64,000 nucleotides of DNA from Vibrionales bacterium SWAT-3 (lineage in GTDB: Bacteria > Pseudomonadota > Gammaproteobacteria > Enterobacterales > Vibrionaceae), in the NCBI GenBank assembly GCA_000169995.1, contig AAZW01000002.1, positions 1 to 64,000 of the forward strand, in the 5' to 3' direction. Below are positions 8,729 to 17,159 of this stretch, piece by piece. The stretch's first letter is position 1. Each line of letters starts with the position of its first letter. Made by a program: the position numbers and the translations under genes. Below the pieces are notes generated by a model. It was not told the DNA's origin and did not search any database. It saw only the letters and a list, made by a program, of their open reading frames with translations.

Positions 8729-9652
8729 GTGAGTAGTACTAGCGCATTATCAACGCCCAAGCCTAACCTTCACATGAAGCCTTGGTATCAACGCCTCAAC
8801 CTCTTGGATGGTGTGTTATTTGCCATCATTTGTGCGTTTGCAGGTTGGCTTTATTATCGCTCTGCTGTCGGCATTAACTATCAGTGGCGATGGGAAGACG
8901 CATTCACGCTAATCTTCATTCCACCTTCTCAAGGTAGTATCCCATACTTCTTCCAAGGCCTAGTCGCAACACTACGTTTAAGTTTGTGGAGTATGGTGTT
9001 GGCCTTATCTTTCGGTACCCTGCTTGGGGTCGCAAGACACTCTAAGATCGCTCTATTTAAAACACCAGCTCTGCTTTTCATCCAATTGGTTCGAAATATT
9101 CCACCACTGGTTTTTGTGTTTATCTTTTACTTTTTTGTCTCTAACCAACTGATTCCTTTGCTTGGTTTAGAAACCCTTTTGCGCGAACACAATGGCGACA
9201 TTAACCAGCTGCAAGCTTTTCTATTTGGCCCTGCCAACCTTTGGGAAAACTTAGCGTCTGGTGTTATCTGTATTGGTCTTCTCTCTTCGGCGTATATCGC
9301 TGAAGTGATTCGCGCCGGCTTAGAAAGCATTCCCAAAGGGCAATGGGAAGCTGCGGACTCACTTGGTTTATCAGTCTTCTCAAAATATCGATATGTAGTA
9401 GGCCCACAGGTATTAACCGCGATAACCCCTCCTTTGGCTGGCCAAGCAATTTCGTTGGTAAAAGACACATCGATTGTCTCTTTGATTTCGATTCAGGAAA
9501 TGACCTTCGTTGGTACCGAGATGGCCAACTCATCCGGTTTGATCTTTGAAATCTGGCTGATTGTTGGCGCGGTTTACTTCGCACTATGCTTCACGCTCTC
9601 ACGCATTTTCAGAAAGATAGAGCAACGCTCAAGTGCTTATCTCAACCGCTAA
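8729..9652 (+). CDS. polar amino-acid ABC importer, second permease
   Basis: 307 residues beginning at a GTG preceded by CAGGA; an ATG at 8724 is in another frame and closed at once. It has an N-terminal tail of about 30 residues, a first helix at ~31-48, an insert (NYQWRWEDAF...) and then the MetI-like permease fold. The EAA loop is EAADSLGLSVFSKYRYVVGPQ, and IQLVRNIPPLVFVFIFYFF is the family signature. Longer than the first permease, it resembles the AapQ/GltJ-type subunit. It should assemble with the products of 6224-8589, although it is separated from them by a terminator and a 139-bp gap. Confidence 0.9.
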   Translation: MSSTSALSTPKPNLHMKPWYQRLNLLDGVLFAIICAFAGWLYYRSAVGINYQWRWEDAFTLIFIPPSQGSIPYFFQGLVATLRLSLWSMVLALSFGTLLGVARHSKIALFKTPALLFIQLVRNIPPLVFVFIFYFFVSNQLIPLLGLETLLREHNGDINQLQAFLFGPANLWENLASGVICIGLLSSAYIAEVIRAGLESIPKGQWEAADSLGLSVFSKYRYVVGPQVLTAITPPLAGQAISLVKDTSIVSLISIQEMTFVGTEMANSSGLIFEIWLIVGAVYFALCFTLSRIFRKIEQRSSAYLNR

Positions 9653-9730
9653 TTTACACTAGTCACTCTATTGTTTCTGTAGCACTTCAGTAACCTCTGC
9701 TTGCCCTAGCCTATAATTTTCATCAGCTTA

Positions 9731-9763
9731 TCCTGATTGGTTTAACTCATTGACCAATCAGGA
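9731..9763 (+). terminator. hairpin after the second permease
   Basis: TCCTGATTGGT at 9731-9741 pairs with ACCAATCAGGA at 9753-9763 around an 11-base loop, followed by TTAATCGTTT. The T tract is poor, so termination efficiency is doubtful. It is the only strong stem between this gene and the next. Confidence 0.5.
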
Positions 9764-9866
9764 TTAATCGTTTCAAAACTCTCGTCTAAAACACAGCAAA
9801 CCCTTCATTTAAACACTATACTTTGAATACCAAACCCCTTCGGATTCTCTCAAAGGTCAAACCAAC

Positions 9867-10811
9867 ATGGATAATCATAAAGAACGAGCGTTTTATGCCG
9901 TTGTCGGCGCATTAGTAGGGGACGCTGCCTCTATGGGGCTGCATTGGTTATATGATCAAGAGAGGATCTTACAGGTAGCGGGTTTCGAGCCTGAGTTTCG
10001 TTCGCCAAACGAGTCCGATTATCAAGATAAAGGCTATTTTGCACACCAAGGAAAATCCGCAGGCGACCAATCACAATACGGTGCTCAACTGTTGGCAATG
10101 GTCGATAGCCTAGTCGACAATCAACACTATGATGAAGCGTGCTACATCAAGCATTTCCGCTTCTGGTTTGATTTTGGTGGCAGTTGGCAAGGTTACATAG
10201 ATAAAGCAACGCGCATAAGCTTGCTGAATATCCACCAATTGGAACTCGCCGATGCCCCCATAACAGCCTGTGGCGCTGATGACACGCAATTGCCCGCTGT
10301 TTCAAAAATCATCCCATTAGTGGCTTGTACTTATACTTCTCACACCTTACCAGCAATGGTTGAAAGCGCGGTTCGAGTCACTAATAACAACGATAAAGCA
10401 GTAGAATGGGCACAGGCAATCACGCTGCTAATTCAAGCTGCGATACAAGGTAACTCTCCATCACAATCGGTAGAGATGGTAAGACAAACCTGCAGCAGGT
10501 TTATACACGATCAAATAGATGAAGCCCTCGCAGAGCCTGAGCTTTCAATAACAGATGCCGCGAAAAAGTTCGGACTACATTGTGAATTAAGCGCCGCGTT
10601 CCCGCTGCTGATTCGCATCATTGCTGGCGCTCAAAGCTTTAAGCAAGGTATTAGAGATAATATCTTATGTGGTGGTGATAGTTGCGGGCGTGCGATCGTG
10701 ATTGGCGCGGTACTAGCGGCTTGTTTCTACGAAGAAGAAGGTGCGATTCCAAAAGAGTGGCTGAAGCAAGTCGAGCTCAATGGTGGTGTATTGTCTCTAC
10801 CAATTGAATAG
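9867..10811 (+). CDS. ADP-ribosylglycohydrolase (DraG/ARH) family protein with altered metal motifs
   Basis: 314-residue all-helical ARH-fold protein. It has the N-terminal GALVGDAASMGLHW (residues 14-27) and the C-terminal GGDSCGRAIVIGAVLAA (about 268-284) typical of the family. In active ADP-ribosylhydrolases the second motif is usually (T/S)DDTQ; here it is GDQSQ at 66-70. The C-terminal metal motif, normally GGDTDT, is GGDSCG. Several Mg ligands therefore look replaced, so hydrolase activity is uncertain. The chain may belong to the crystallin-like branch of the family. It is a single gene in the cytosol with a strong terminator downstream. No partner ADP-ribosyltransferase is visible nearby. 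Confidence 0.8.
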   Translation: MDNHKERAFYAVVGALVGDAASMGLHWLYDQERILQVAGFEPEFRSPNESDYQDKGYFAHQGKSAGDQSQYGAQLLAMVDSLVDNQHYDEACYIKHFRFWFDFGGSWQGYIDKATRISLLNIHQLELADAPITACGADDTQLPAVSKIIPLVACTYTSHTLPAMVESAVRVTNNNDKAVEWAQAITLLIQAAIQGNSPSQSVEMVRQTCSRFIHDQIDEALAEPELSITDAAKKFGLHCELSAAFPLLIRIIAGAQSFKQGIRDNILCGGDSCGRAIVIGAVLAACFYEEEGAIPKEWLKQVELNGGVLSLPIE

Positions 10812-10852
10812 CATTGGGGCGCCAGATTAACTGTTCAGACCATTAAAAACTA

Positions 10853-10888
10853 AAGCGCCTCTCGATCCCTTGCTCGAGAGGCGCTTTT
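10853..10888 (+). terminator. rho-independent terminator
   Basis: AAGCGCCTCTCGA at 10853-10865 pairs perfectly with TCGAGAGGCGCTT at 10874-10886, with a T-rich tail. It closes the ARH-family gene and is symmetric enough to work for readthrough from the convergent TonB receptor gene too. Confidence 0.9.
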
Positions 10889-11004
10889 CTTTTCACTAAA
10901 ACGAATGACTTAAACGGATAACTTCAATTTCAAACGATAAACTTTGCGGATCCCTACGACCGTGAGTTTATCGCTCCAACCAAACCTATGAGTTTAAACC
11001 TTTC

Positions 11005-13011
11005 CTAGAACTGATACGCGGCAGAAAGCTTGTAGTTACGGCCAGGTTCATAGTCATCCAAGGTAAAGCCTCTTGCCGTACCTGAACGAGAAGCATGTGA
11101 GGTGTATTGCTCATCAAACACGTTATCGATACCAAAGGTAACAGACAATCCATCAACATTTGATGGCACCCATTGGGCGTAAAGGTTATGAACATCGTAA
11201 CCTTCTTTGATTGGCTGACCATCGAATACATTGTCTTCGTCTTTAACAAACATCGAGTTCCACCCAAAGATCGTTTCAAGCGCTTCAGACTGATAATCCA
11301 GAGTCAACGTGATGCTGTCACCCATATCAATACTGCGACCATTGCCACCCGCGACAGCGCCGCCTGTGTCTTTGTTCTTAGTATCTGAACGCGCATAAGA
11401 CAGCTTACTGTTAAACATCTCGTAGCCGTAAGACAAGCTTGCCTCGAAGCCTTTAATCTCGACATCACCCAAGTTGTAAATCAAGTAACTCTGGCTTGCA
11501 GCCTGGTACTCTTCAGTAATGTAATCATCAATATCGGTTTGGAACACGGTTAGGTTAGCACCAACGAAATGATCATCGATACGCTTATCAAAACGCACGC
11601 CACCTTGTGTGTTCTGCCCTGTTTCAGCTTTGATATCGTCCGCCAGATACGCGACATCTTGGTAAGCAATAAAGGTTTCCATCAACTCTGGGCCTTTGAA
11701 CAATGAACGCGTACTCGCAAACAAGGTCCATTCCTGAGTCACATCCCATTGTGTTGCCAACGACCATGTTACGTCGTCAAAATCGTCGTTTCCTGTTTCA
11801 GCTTTGCGCTGGTAATCATCAAAACGAACACCCGCGGTGATAGAGAAGGCTTGGGTGAAGTAGAACTGGTCTTCAACAAAAAGTGCGGTAGAAATTGCTG
11901 ACTCGTCCATAAACTTACTGCTGCCGTAATAGCTGCTTGATGACTTGTCCATGTAGTCAAAACCATAGGTCGCGATGTTATCAAACGACATTAAGCGGTA
12001 GTCTGATTGGAACTTAGCATTCACGCCGAAGTTTTGGTTCTTCGCAGTGTTATTAGACAAGCGATTCGATGGCCAACGTGGTGCCATAACGCTTTCATCA
12101 CGCTGAATCTCAGTCTCTGTGTTATACAGAGTAACGTTACCCTTATGACTTTCACCTCGTAGCTCATAGCTAGCCGTTATTGTGTCACGATCATAGTCAG
12201 TTGGAATGAGGATATCGTTAGACAAGCCTTCATTTGCACCGCCCGACATATCTGGACGCGGGCTGTAATCACCACTATCACGGTAGAGATCATAAGAGAG
12301 CTCAAATCGGTGTAGGTCACTCGGCTCAAAACCAATCTTACCGAGAATGTTGTATACATCTCCTTCTGAACCAAAGGTTTCATTTCCATCACCGTCTTTA
12401 AAATCAGTACGGCTCATGTAGTGGCTGTAGAGCATGGCATCAACGTTATCCGACAATAAGCCATACACAGTTAATGAACCTTGCTGGCTTGCGTTCGTGG
12501 CATAGCCGCCATAAACACGAGCGCCAAAGCTCTCATCGTAACGAAGCAGGTCTTTTGCATCTTTGGTTTCAAACAGCACCGAACCGCCTAACCCATTCTG
12601 CGTAACCGAGTTGTTACCCACTTGGATATCGGCAGATTTCAAAATGTCTGGGTTAAGAGTGAGGTTACCAATATGGTGGAACATGTTGGCGTGCTGAGAA
12701 GCACCATCAAGTCGAATATCAAGGTCCGTTTCGCTCAAGCCACGAATCGTGATTCTTTGGTTCACCGAGTGTGTGCCCCCAACATCAACACCTGGAATCT
12801 CACGCAACAGGTCTGACATATGGTCAGCTTGCTTGAGTGACATGTCATCGGCAATGATTGACTCGGTGTTACTTGATACTTTCGTTCCCCACACCACCAC
12901 TTCATCAAAGTGCGATGTGCTCTCTTCTGCCATCACAGGGCTGCTAAACGCGCTGGCTATGGCAATACAGAGGGTTGAAAGCTTGATTGTTGAGCTGACT
13001 GGGCTTTCCAT
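11005..13011 (-). CDS. TonB-dependent outer-membrane receptor (iron/siderophore type)
   Basis: 668 residues: signal peptide to about residue 28 (ending SPVMA), a TonB-box-like FDEVVVWG at 35-42, then the plug domain (DLLREIPGVDVGG..., RITIRGLSETDLDIRLDG) at ~50-170. The rest is a 22-strand barrel ending in the aromatic YQF typical of outer-membrane barrels. AGGA precedes the ATG. A Fur-box-like site lies just upstream, between it and a divergent AraC-family gene, so it is most likely an iron-starvation receptor activated by its AraC partner, as for FpvA/PchR- or DesA/DesR-like pairs. The FRAP/NPNL motifs of haem receptors are not obvious, so a siderophore is preferred over haem. The ligand remains unknown. 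Confidence 0.88.
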   Translation of the reverse strand: MESPVSSTIKLSTLCIAIASAFSSPVMAEESTSHFDEVVVWGTKVSSNTESIIADDMSLKQADHMSDLLREIPGVDVGGTHSVNQRITIRGLSETDLDIRLDGASQHANMFHHIGNLTLNPDILKSADIQVGNNSVTQNGLGGSVLFETKDAKDLLRYDESFGARVYGGYATNASQQGSLTVYGLLSDNVDAMLYSHYMSRTDFKDGDGNETFGSEGDVYNILGKIGFEPSDLHRFELSYDLYRDSGDYSPRPDMSGGANEGLSNDILIPTDYDRDTITASYELRGESHKGNVTLYNTETEIQRDESVMAPRWPSNRLSNNTAKNQNFGVNAKFQSDYRLMSFDNIATYGFDYMDKSSSSYYGSSKFMDESAISTALFVEDQFYFTQAFSITAGVRFDDYQRKAETGNDDFDDVTWSLATQWDVTQEWTLFASTRSLFKGPELMETFIAYQDVAYLADDIKAETGQNTQGGVRFDKRIDDHFVGANLTVFQTDIDDYITEEYQAASQSYLIYNLGDVEIKGFEASLSYGYEMFNSKLSYARSDTKNKDTGGAVAGGNGRSIDMGDSITLTLDYQSEALETIFGWNSMFVKDEDNVFDGQPIKEGYDVHNLYAQWVPSNVDGLSVTFGIDNVFDEQYTSHASRSGTARGFTLDDYEPGRNYKLSAAYQF

Positions 13012-13025
13012 AATTCAATCCTAGA

Positions 13026-13046
13026 TGTAAATGATAATAATTCGCA
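13026..13046. promoter_or_regulatory. putative Fur box between receptor and AraC gene
   Basis: The core TGATAATAATTCGCA (13032-13046) matches the 7-1-7 Fur consensus TGATAATnATTATCA at most positions, and the upstream AAA extends it. It lies 15-35 bp upstream of the receptor start and about 80 bp upstream of the divergent regulator start, so Fur bound here could repress both when iron is plentiful. Confidence 0.75.
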
Positions 13047-13126
13047 AATATGATAGAGTTGTAGTTTATAAATGCACAGATGATTTGCTTATGCGAAAAC
13101 GCATAGCTGTTATGAGGAAAGGTCAA

Positions 13127-14239
13127 ATGGGTGAAGTAGCGTTAGAGCAAACTAAACTTGCCGAAACGGCTATGACTCGAAGAGTCGAGTTAAACAAGAA
13201 AGCTGTGTTAACGAAAAAAGTCGCTCTAACCAAAAAGCTAGAACAGACTGAAAAGCAGATCATTGTGACACAAGGTCAAACCAAGCAGACCTCGCTCGCT
13301 GAAGGTAAATTCCTTTCTTATCAATACAATGACCAAATTTTTGTGCATGGCGGTCGCTGTATTGAATTGGTCGATAGTAATATCGTATCTACGGCCCACT
13401 CCGCTATTTTGATTACGATTCTTCTCGAAGGAAAGCTGATCTTTGGCTACGACGATTTAGAGTTCGACCTCGATGCCAGCAATGGACCACAAGGCGTGGT
13501 AGTGAACTTGGCCAAACCAGCCAACTTTAGACGCTCGTTAATTCAAGATAACAAGATGAATAAGATCAACATCTTGGTTAAGCCACAATGGGTAACACCA
13601 CGTTTAAGTGACCACTGTTCAAGTAAATCATTCTTAGATTCGCATAAGGCCTTTTACGATGTGCGGTTCAACGCTGACATCATTCAACTCGCCAATACAC
13701 TCACTAGCCAAGCGACACCTGCCAACTTCCAAGACAAGCTTGTCGTAGAGACGTTAACCCAGCAGTTACTTGCTCAAACCCTGTCGCAGATGCCGATTCA
13801 ATGTTGCCAAAAGTGTACCTCTGAGGACATTAACACTCGTCCTAACGGTACGGATCAGCACGTTGATTTTGACCAAAACGATAACCAAGTTTCGGCTGAA
13901 AAAGGGTTCGATGCCAAGATTGAAGACATCATCAGCTACATTGAGATAAACCTAGATCAACCGCTCAGCCTAGAAAGTATCGCGAGCAAATTCTCGATGA
14001 GTATCTCCAACTTACAACGTCGATTTAAGCAGTCTTACAATCTAACCATCAACGGCTATATCCGACACAGACGCCTAGATATCGCGCGACAACACTTAGA
14101 ACGAGGCTTGGTATCAATCACTGAAGCAGCCTATGAAGCGGGTTATCAGCACCCTTCTAACTTCACCAATGCATTTAAGAAAGCGTTCGGTGTTCCACCT
14201 CATGCACTTGCGAAACACTCAACATCAAGAGGCAGCTAG
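13127..14239 (+). CDS. AraC-family regulator of the adjacent TonB receptor
   Basis: 370 residues from the ATG at 13127, which is preceded by AGGAAAGG. Earlier in-frame ATGs (13031, 13091, 13112) lack ribosome sites, and the first lies inside the Fur box. The N terminus (about 10-55) is a lysine- and threonine-rich, heptad-like stretch (VLTKKVALTKKLEQTEK) that is unusual for this family. The middle is an effector domain and the last ~100 residues are the AraC double helix-turn-helix (ISNLQRRFKQSYNLT..., YEAGYQHPSNFTNAFKKAFG). Four cysteines cluster at QCCQKC and nearby. Divergent position and a shared Fur box suggest it activates the receptor when the ferri-siderophore is present, as PchR does in Pseudomonas. 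Confidence 0.85.
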   Translation: MGEVALEQTKLAETAMTRRVELNKKAVLTKKVALTKKLEQTEKQIIVTQGQTKQTSLAEGKFLSYQYNDQIFVHGGRCIELVDSNIVSTAHSAILITILLEGKLIFGYDDLEFDLDASNGPQGVVVNLAKPANFRRSLIQDNKMNKINILVKPQWVTPRLSDHCSSKSFLDSHKAFYDVRFNADIIQLANTLTSQATPANFQDKLVVETLTQQLLAQTLSQMPIQCCQKCTSEDINTRPNGTDQHVDFDQNDNQVSAEKGFDAKIEDIISYIEINLDQPLSLESIASKFSMSISNLQRRFKQSYNLTINGYIRHRRLDIARQHLERGLVSITEAAYEAGYQHPSNFTNAFKKAFGVPPHALAKHSTSRGS

Positions 14240-14256
14240 CTTCTGACTTAAATAGT

Positions 14257-15147
14257 CTATTTGTTTTTAATAACTGGAACACACTGCGACAACTCGCTCT
14301 TCAACCAAGTTACGAATGAACTGCCTGACTCATCTTGATTGCTATCTTGCGTGAGTAATATGTACTGATGGCCTGAAGGTACAAATCCAAACGGCGCAAT
14401 CAAGTTACCTCTTTCAATATCGTCGGCGACAAGTGGATACGAGCCAAGCGCAATGCCCAACCCATCAACAGCCGCCTGAAAGCAAAAGTAGAAGTGTGCA
14501 AATGTTTGGTTCGCAGCAGCTTTCGACAACTCTCCGCTATTACCTGTGTCTTCAGTGATAGCTCCCCAATCACTCCAAGCATTTAGTCGCGTAGTGCTGT
14601 GCAGTAATTTCACATAACCTAAGTTATCTTTTACCTGTTGCCAGTAATCCGGCGAGCACACAGGGCCTACCCACTCTTCAACTAGCGGTATCTGTTCGTA
14701 ACGCTCGGTTAATTTAAAGTCATCTCGGCGAATCGCCATATCGAGGCCTGTTGCATCTAAATTCACAGGCCCACCAGCAGTCGACAAACGAACATCAATA
14801 CCTGACTCAGCGTAAAAATCGCCTAAACGAGGCATCAACCAACGCATGGTTAATGTTGGTTCGCACGACACCTCGAGGGCGTGGTTTTTCAGTTGGTTAA
14901 GCTTTGTTACGCCTATATCCAAAGCCTGAAACGCTTGCTCTGTGTAGCCCTTGAGTAACTCACCCTCTTTGGTCAAACATACATTACGCCCCTGCTTATA
15001 AAACAGAGTATGAGCCAGGTGATTTTCCAGAACCTTGATCTGTTTGCTCACCGCACCATGGGTAATATTGAGTTTTTCTGCCGCTTCGCTGTAACTCATC
15101 GAATGCGCGGCGACATGAAAAACATGAAATGCTTTAAGATGCCTCAT
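14257..15147 (-). CDS. LysR-family transcriptional regulator (GcvA-like)
   Basis: 296 residues with an N-terminal winged helix (residues 1-62, AAHSMSYSEAAEKLNITHGAVSKQIKVLE) and a LysR substrate-binding domain (~88-290). The HGAVSKQIK recognition helix and the MRWLMPRLGDF start of the effector domain resemble GcvA/AmpR-type members. It is divergent from a LysE-family exporter gene with about 100 bp between, the classical LysR layout, so it probably controls that exporter in response to an amino acid. It is convergent with the AraC gene at 14239, only 17 bp away. Confidence 0.88.
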   Translation of the reverse strand: MRHLKAFHVFHVAAHSMSYSEAAEKLNITHGAVSKQIKVLENHLAHTLFYKQGRNVCLTKEGELLKGYTEQAFQALDIGVTKLNQLKNHALEVSCEPTLTMRWLMPRLGDFYAESGIDVRLSTAGGPVNLDATGLDMAIRRDDFKLTERYEQIPLVEEWVGPVCSPDYWQQVKDNLGYVKLLHSTTRLNAWSDWGAITEDTGNSGELSKAAANQTFAHFYFCFQAAVDGLGIALGSYPLVADDIERGNLIAPFGFVPSGHQYILLTQDSNQDESGSSFVTWLKSELSQCVPVIKNK

Positions 15148-15248
15148 GTGTGATTATTTCTCACAGGTTAATGGAATTCATTTCGATTATAGGTAGCAAA
15201 TAAAAACCATACAATGGCCGCACATCAAATAAGAGAATTGGAGTATTT

Positions 15249-15860
15249 ATGGAATGGTTGAGCTTAGCGGTGTTAGGGCTATTAATTGTTATAAGCCCTG
15301 GTGCTGATTTCGTTTTGGTTTTGAAGAACAGCCTCAACCAAGGAAGACAAGCTGGCATTTGGACAGCACTAGGGGTCAGCCTAGCGATTTGTGTTCACAT
15401 CAGTTACTCGATGCTGGGTATTAGTTACTTAATCTCACAGAATGAGCAGCTTTTCGACATCATTCGATACGCAGGTGCCGCTTACCTTATTTACCTCGGC
15501 ATAAAAGGCATCTTAAGCGCAGACAGCAAACTTGCCCCTATGGAAGGAACGACGCAGAGCATCAGTGTTTGGCGTTATTTAGCCCAAGGCTTTTTGTGTA
15601 ACGTACTCAACCCTAAAACCATGTTGTTCTTCTTGAGTATCTTCAGCCAGGTCATTTCACCTGACGCTGAAAACCAACATTTCGCACTCGGTTACGGGCT
15701 TTACATGATTGTCCTTCACGGCTTGTGGTTTGGAATTGTTGCAGTGTTATTTACTTCAAATACGCTCCAAAAACACTTGTTGAAAGCCAAGAAAAGGCTC
15801 AACCAAGCGTGTGGATTTGGCCTTTTAACATTCGGGGCATTATTGGCGGTTAAGTCTTAA
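15249..15860 (+). CDS. LysE/RhtB-family amino-acid exporter
   Basis: 203 residues with six predicted membrane helices. The family motif SPGADFVLVLKNSLNQGRQAG at residues ~17-37 lies between helices 1 and 2, and FLCNVLNPKTMLFFLSIF at about 115-132. These exporters expel amino acids such as threonine, homoserine, lysine or leucine. GGAG stands 6 bases before the ATG. The divergent LysR gene is the likely regulator. The exported amino acid cannot be named from sequence. Confidence 0.9.
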   Translation: MEWLSLAVLGLLIVISPGADFVLVLKNSLNQGRQAGIWTALGVSLAICVHISYSMLGISYLISQNEQLFDIIRYAGAAYLIYLGIKGILSADSKLAPMEGTTQSISVWRYLAQGFLCNVLNPKTMLFFLSIFSQVISPDAENQHFALGYGLYMIVLHGLWFGIVAVLFTSNTLQKHLLKAKKRLNQACGFGLLTFGALLAVKS

Positions 15861-15903
15861 ACCACATGCAAAACTATACCCCTAAGACCACAATCTAAAA
15901 TTC

Positions 15904-15934
15904 AAAGCCACTTCATATCATTTGAAGTGGCTTT
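15904..15934. terminator. bidirectional hairpin between LysE and DUF1501 genes
   Basis: AAAGCCACTTCA pairs with TGAAGTGGCTTT over a 7-base loop. It stands at the convergent ends of two genes and overlaps the stop codon of the DUF1501 gene (TGA at 15913-15915). T tails are short on both sides. Confidence 0.6.
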
Positions 15935-17151
15935 ACCATTTCACTATGAGGGAAGATGGTGTTTAACTGCTTCGTATTTATAGATAGGTGCTCGCCTAGC
16001 ACGCCTTTAATTACACCTCGTATGTCGGTGGTTGGTTTGAGGTCTCGCCCTTGATACAGATTCTCTTGGCTTAACCCTGGCCAACTGGCGATAACTTGTC
16101 CACCAGAACTGCCTGAACTCGGTATGTTTGAAGCCTTATTAGCCATTGCACCACCAGCAACAAACATGACATTGCCTGTGCCATGGTCAGTGCCTTTTGT
16201 ACCATTTTCCTTCGCTGTTCGACCAAATTCACTGGCAGCAATGATCACCGTATTGTTCCAGCGTGAACCTAATGAACCCTTAAGCGCCGCTAAGCCTGAA
16301 TCCAGAGTTTTAAGTTGATTGCTCAACCTGCCATTTACGCTGCCTTGATTAGCGTGGGTATCCCAACCGCCGAGCTCTAAAGCAGCAATGTTTGGTCCGT
16401 TTTCAGCAGATAAGATATCTCCTGTTTTACTCATCAGTGACTTAAATTGTTTGCCAATGCCTTGGTCACCGACCAACTCATCGATTTTCATGACGCTTTC
16501 AAAGTTAGCAGACAGCATTTGATCACTCTGGAAAAGCTCTTCAAGTAGCTCGGTTTGTTTATCACGAGTTTTTAATCGGTTTGGATACCAGCTTGCCACG
16601 GTAGATTTGCCCTGCATGATAAGCGGCAAGCCAGAATCAATCGCAATACCATCGTATTTTTCTGAGCTAAGGCTTAGTAAGCGGTTAAGCCAGCCCTCCT
16701 TGTTGTACGGATCAGTGGTACCATTTTCTAGTATCTTCTGACCATCAAAATGGGAGCGCTCACGATAAGCTGTTGAGCACGCATGTACAAAACTAAGCTC
16801 TTTACTTTCATACCATTGACGACAGTTTTTAAGCGAAGGGTGTAATCCAAAGAAACTATCTAGCTTCAATAGCTGATCGGGCTTCAAACCGATATTCGGT
16901 CTTAGAGCTGCATAGTCAGGATCAGCATGAGGTACCACAACGTTTAACCCATCCATCGCGCCACGCAGTGAGATCCAAACAAAAATATTCTCTGAGCGTG
17001 TTTTAGCAAAACTTGGAAATGGCAACATCGCACTCATACCAACTGCAGCAGCCATTCCCAGAAACTGGCGACGATTGATACTTTGCAGGCCGTGATTCAG
17101 TGACTTATTAGACTGCGACTTAATCTTCTGCGAACCGTTTGTCTTTTTCAT
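15913..17151 (-). CDS. DUF1501 family protein with Tat signal
   Basis: About 412 residues from the ATG at 17151, which has GGAGTGGG directly upstream. An open frame to 17190 runs into the preceding gene. A long N-region leads to the twin-arginine signal NRRQFLGMAAAVGMSAM and a cleavage site near SFA. The body is the DUF1501 (sulfatase/alkaline-phosphatase-like) fold: ISLRGAMDGLNVVVPH, LELGGWDTHANQG, AASEFGRTAKENG and GTDHGTGNVMFVAGG carry the expected metal-ligand Asp/His residues. Exported folded to the periplasm. It follows the DUF1800 gene by 8 bp, and the two are very commonly paired in bacteria. Their joint function is not established. Confidence 0.88.
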   Translation of the reverse strand: MKKTNGSQKIKSQSNKSLNHGLQSINRRQFLGMAAAVGMSAMLPFPSFAKTRSENIFVWISLRGAMDGLNVVVPHADPDYAALRPNIGLKPDQLLKLDSFFGLHPSLKNCRQWYESKELSFVHACSTAYRERSHFDGQKILENGTTDPYNKEGWLNRLLSLSSEKYDGIAIDSGLPLIMQGKSTVASWYPNRLKTRDKQTELLEELFQSDQMLSANFESVMKIDELVGDQGIGKQFKSLMSKTGDILSAENGPNIAALELGGWDTHANQGSVNGRLSNQLKTLDSGLAALKGSLGSRWNNTVIIAASEFGRTAKENGTKGTDHGTGNVMFVAGGAMANKASNIPSSGSSGGQVIASWPGLSQENLYQGRDLKPTTDIRGVIKGVLGEHLSINTKQLNTIFPHSEMVKPLQMI

Positions 17152-17159
17152 ACCCACTC

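Noticed and set aside
10935..10973. Inverted repeat CGATAAACT/AGTTTATCG as terminator of the TonB receptor gene
   Set aside because: Loop of 21 bases and no T run; too weak to call.
13031..13126. 32-residue extension of the AraC regulator
   Set aside because: Its ATG lies within the Fur box and has no ribosome site; the ATG at 13127 has a strong one.
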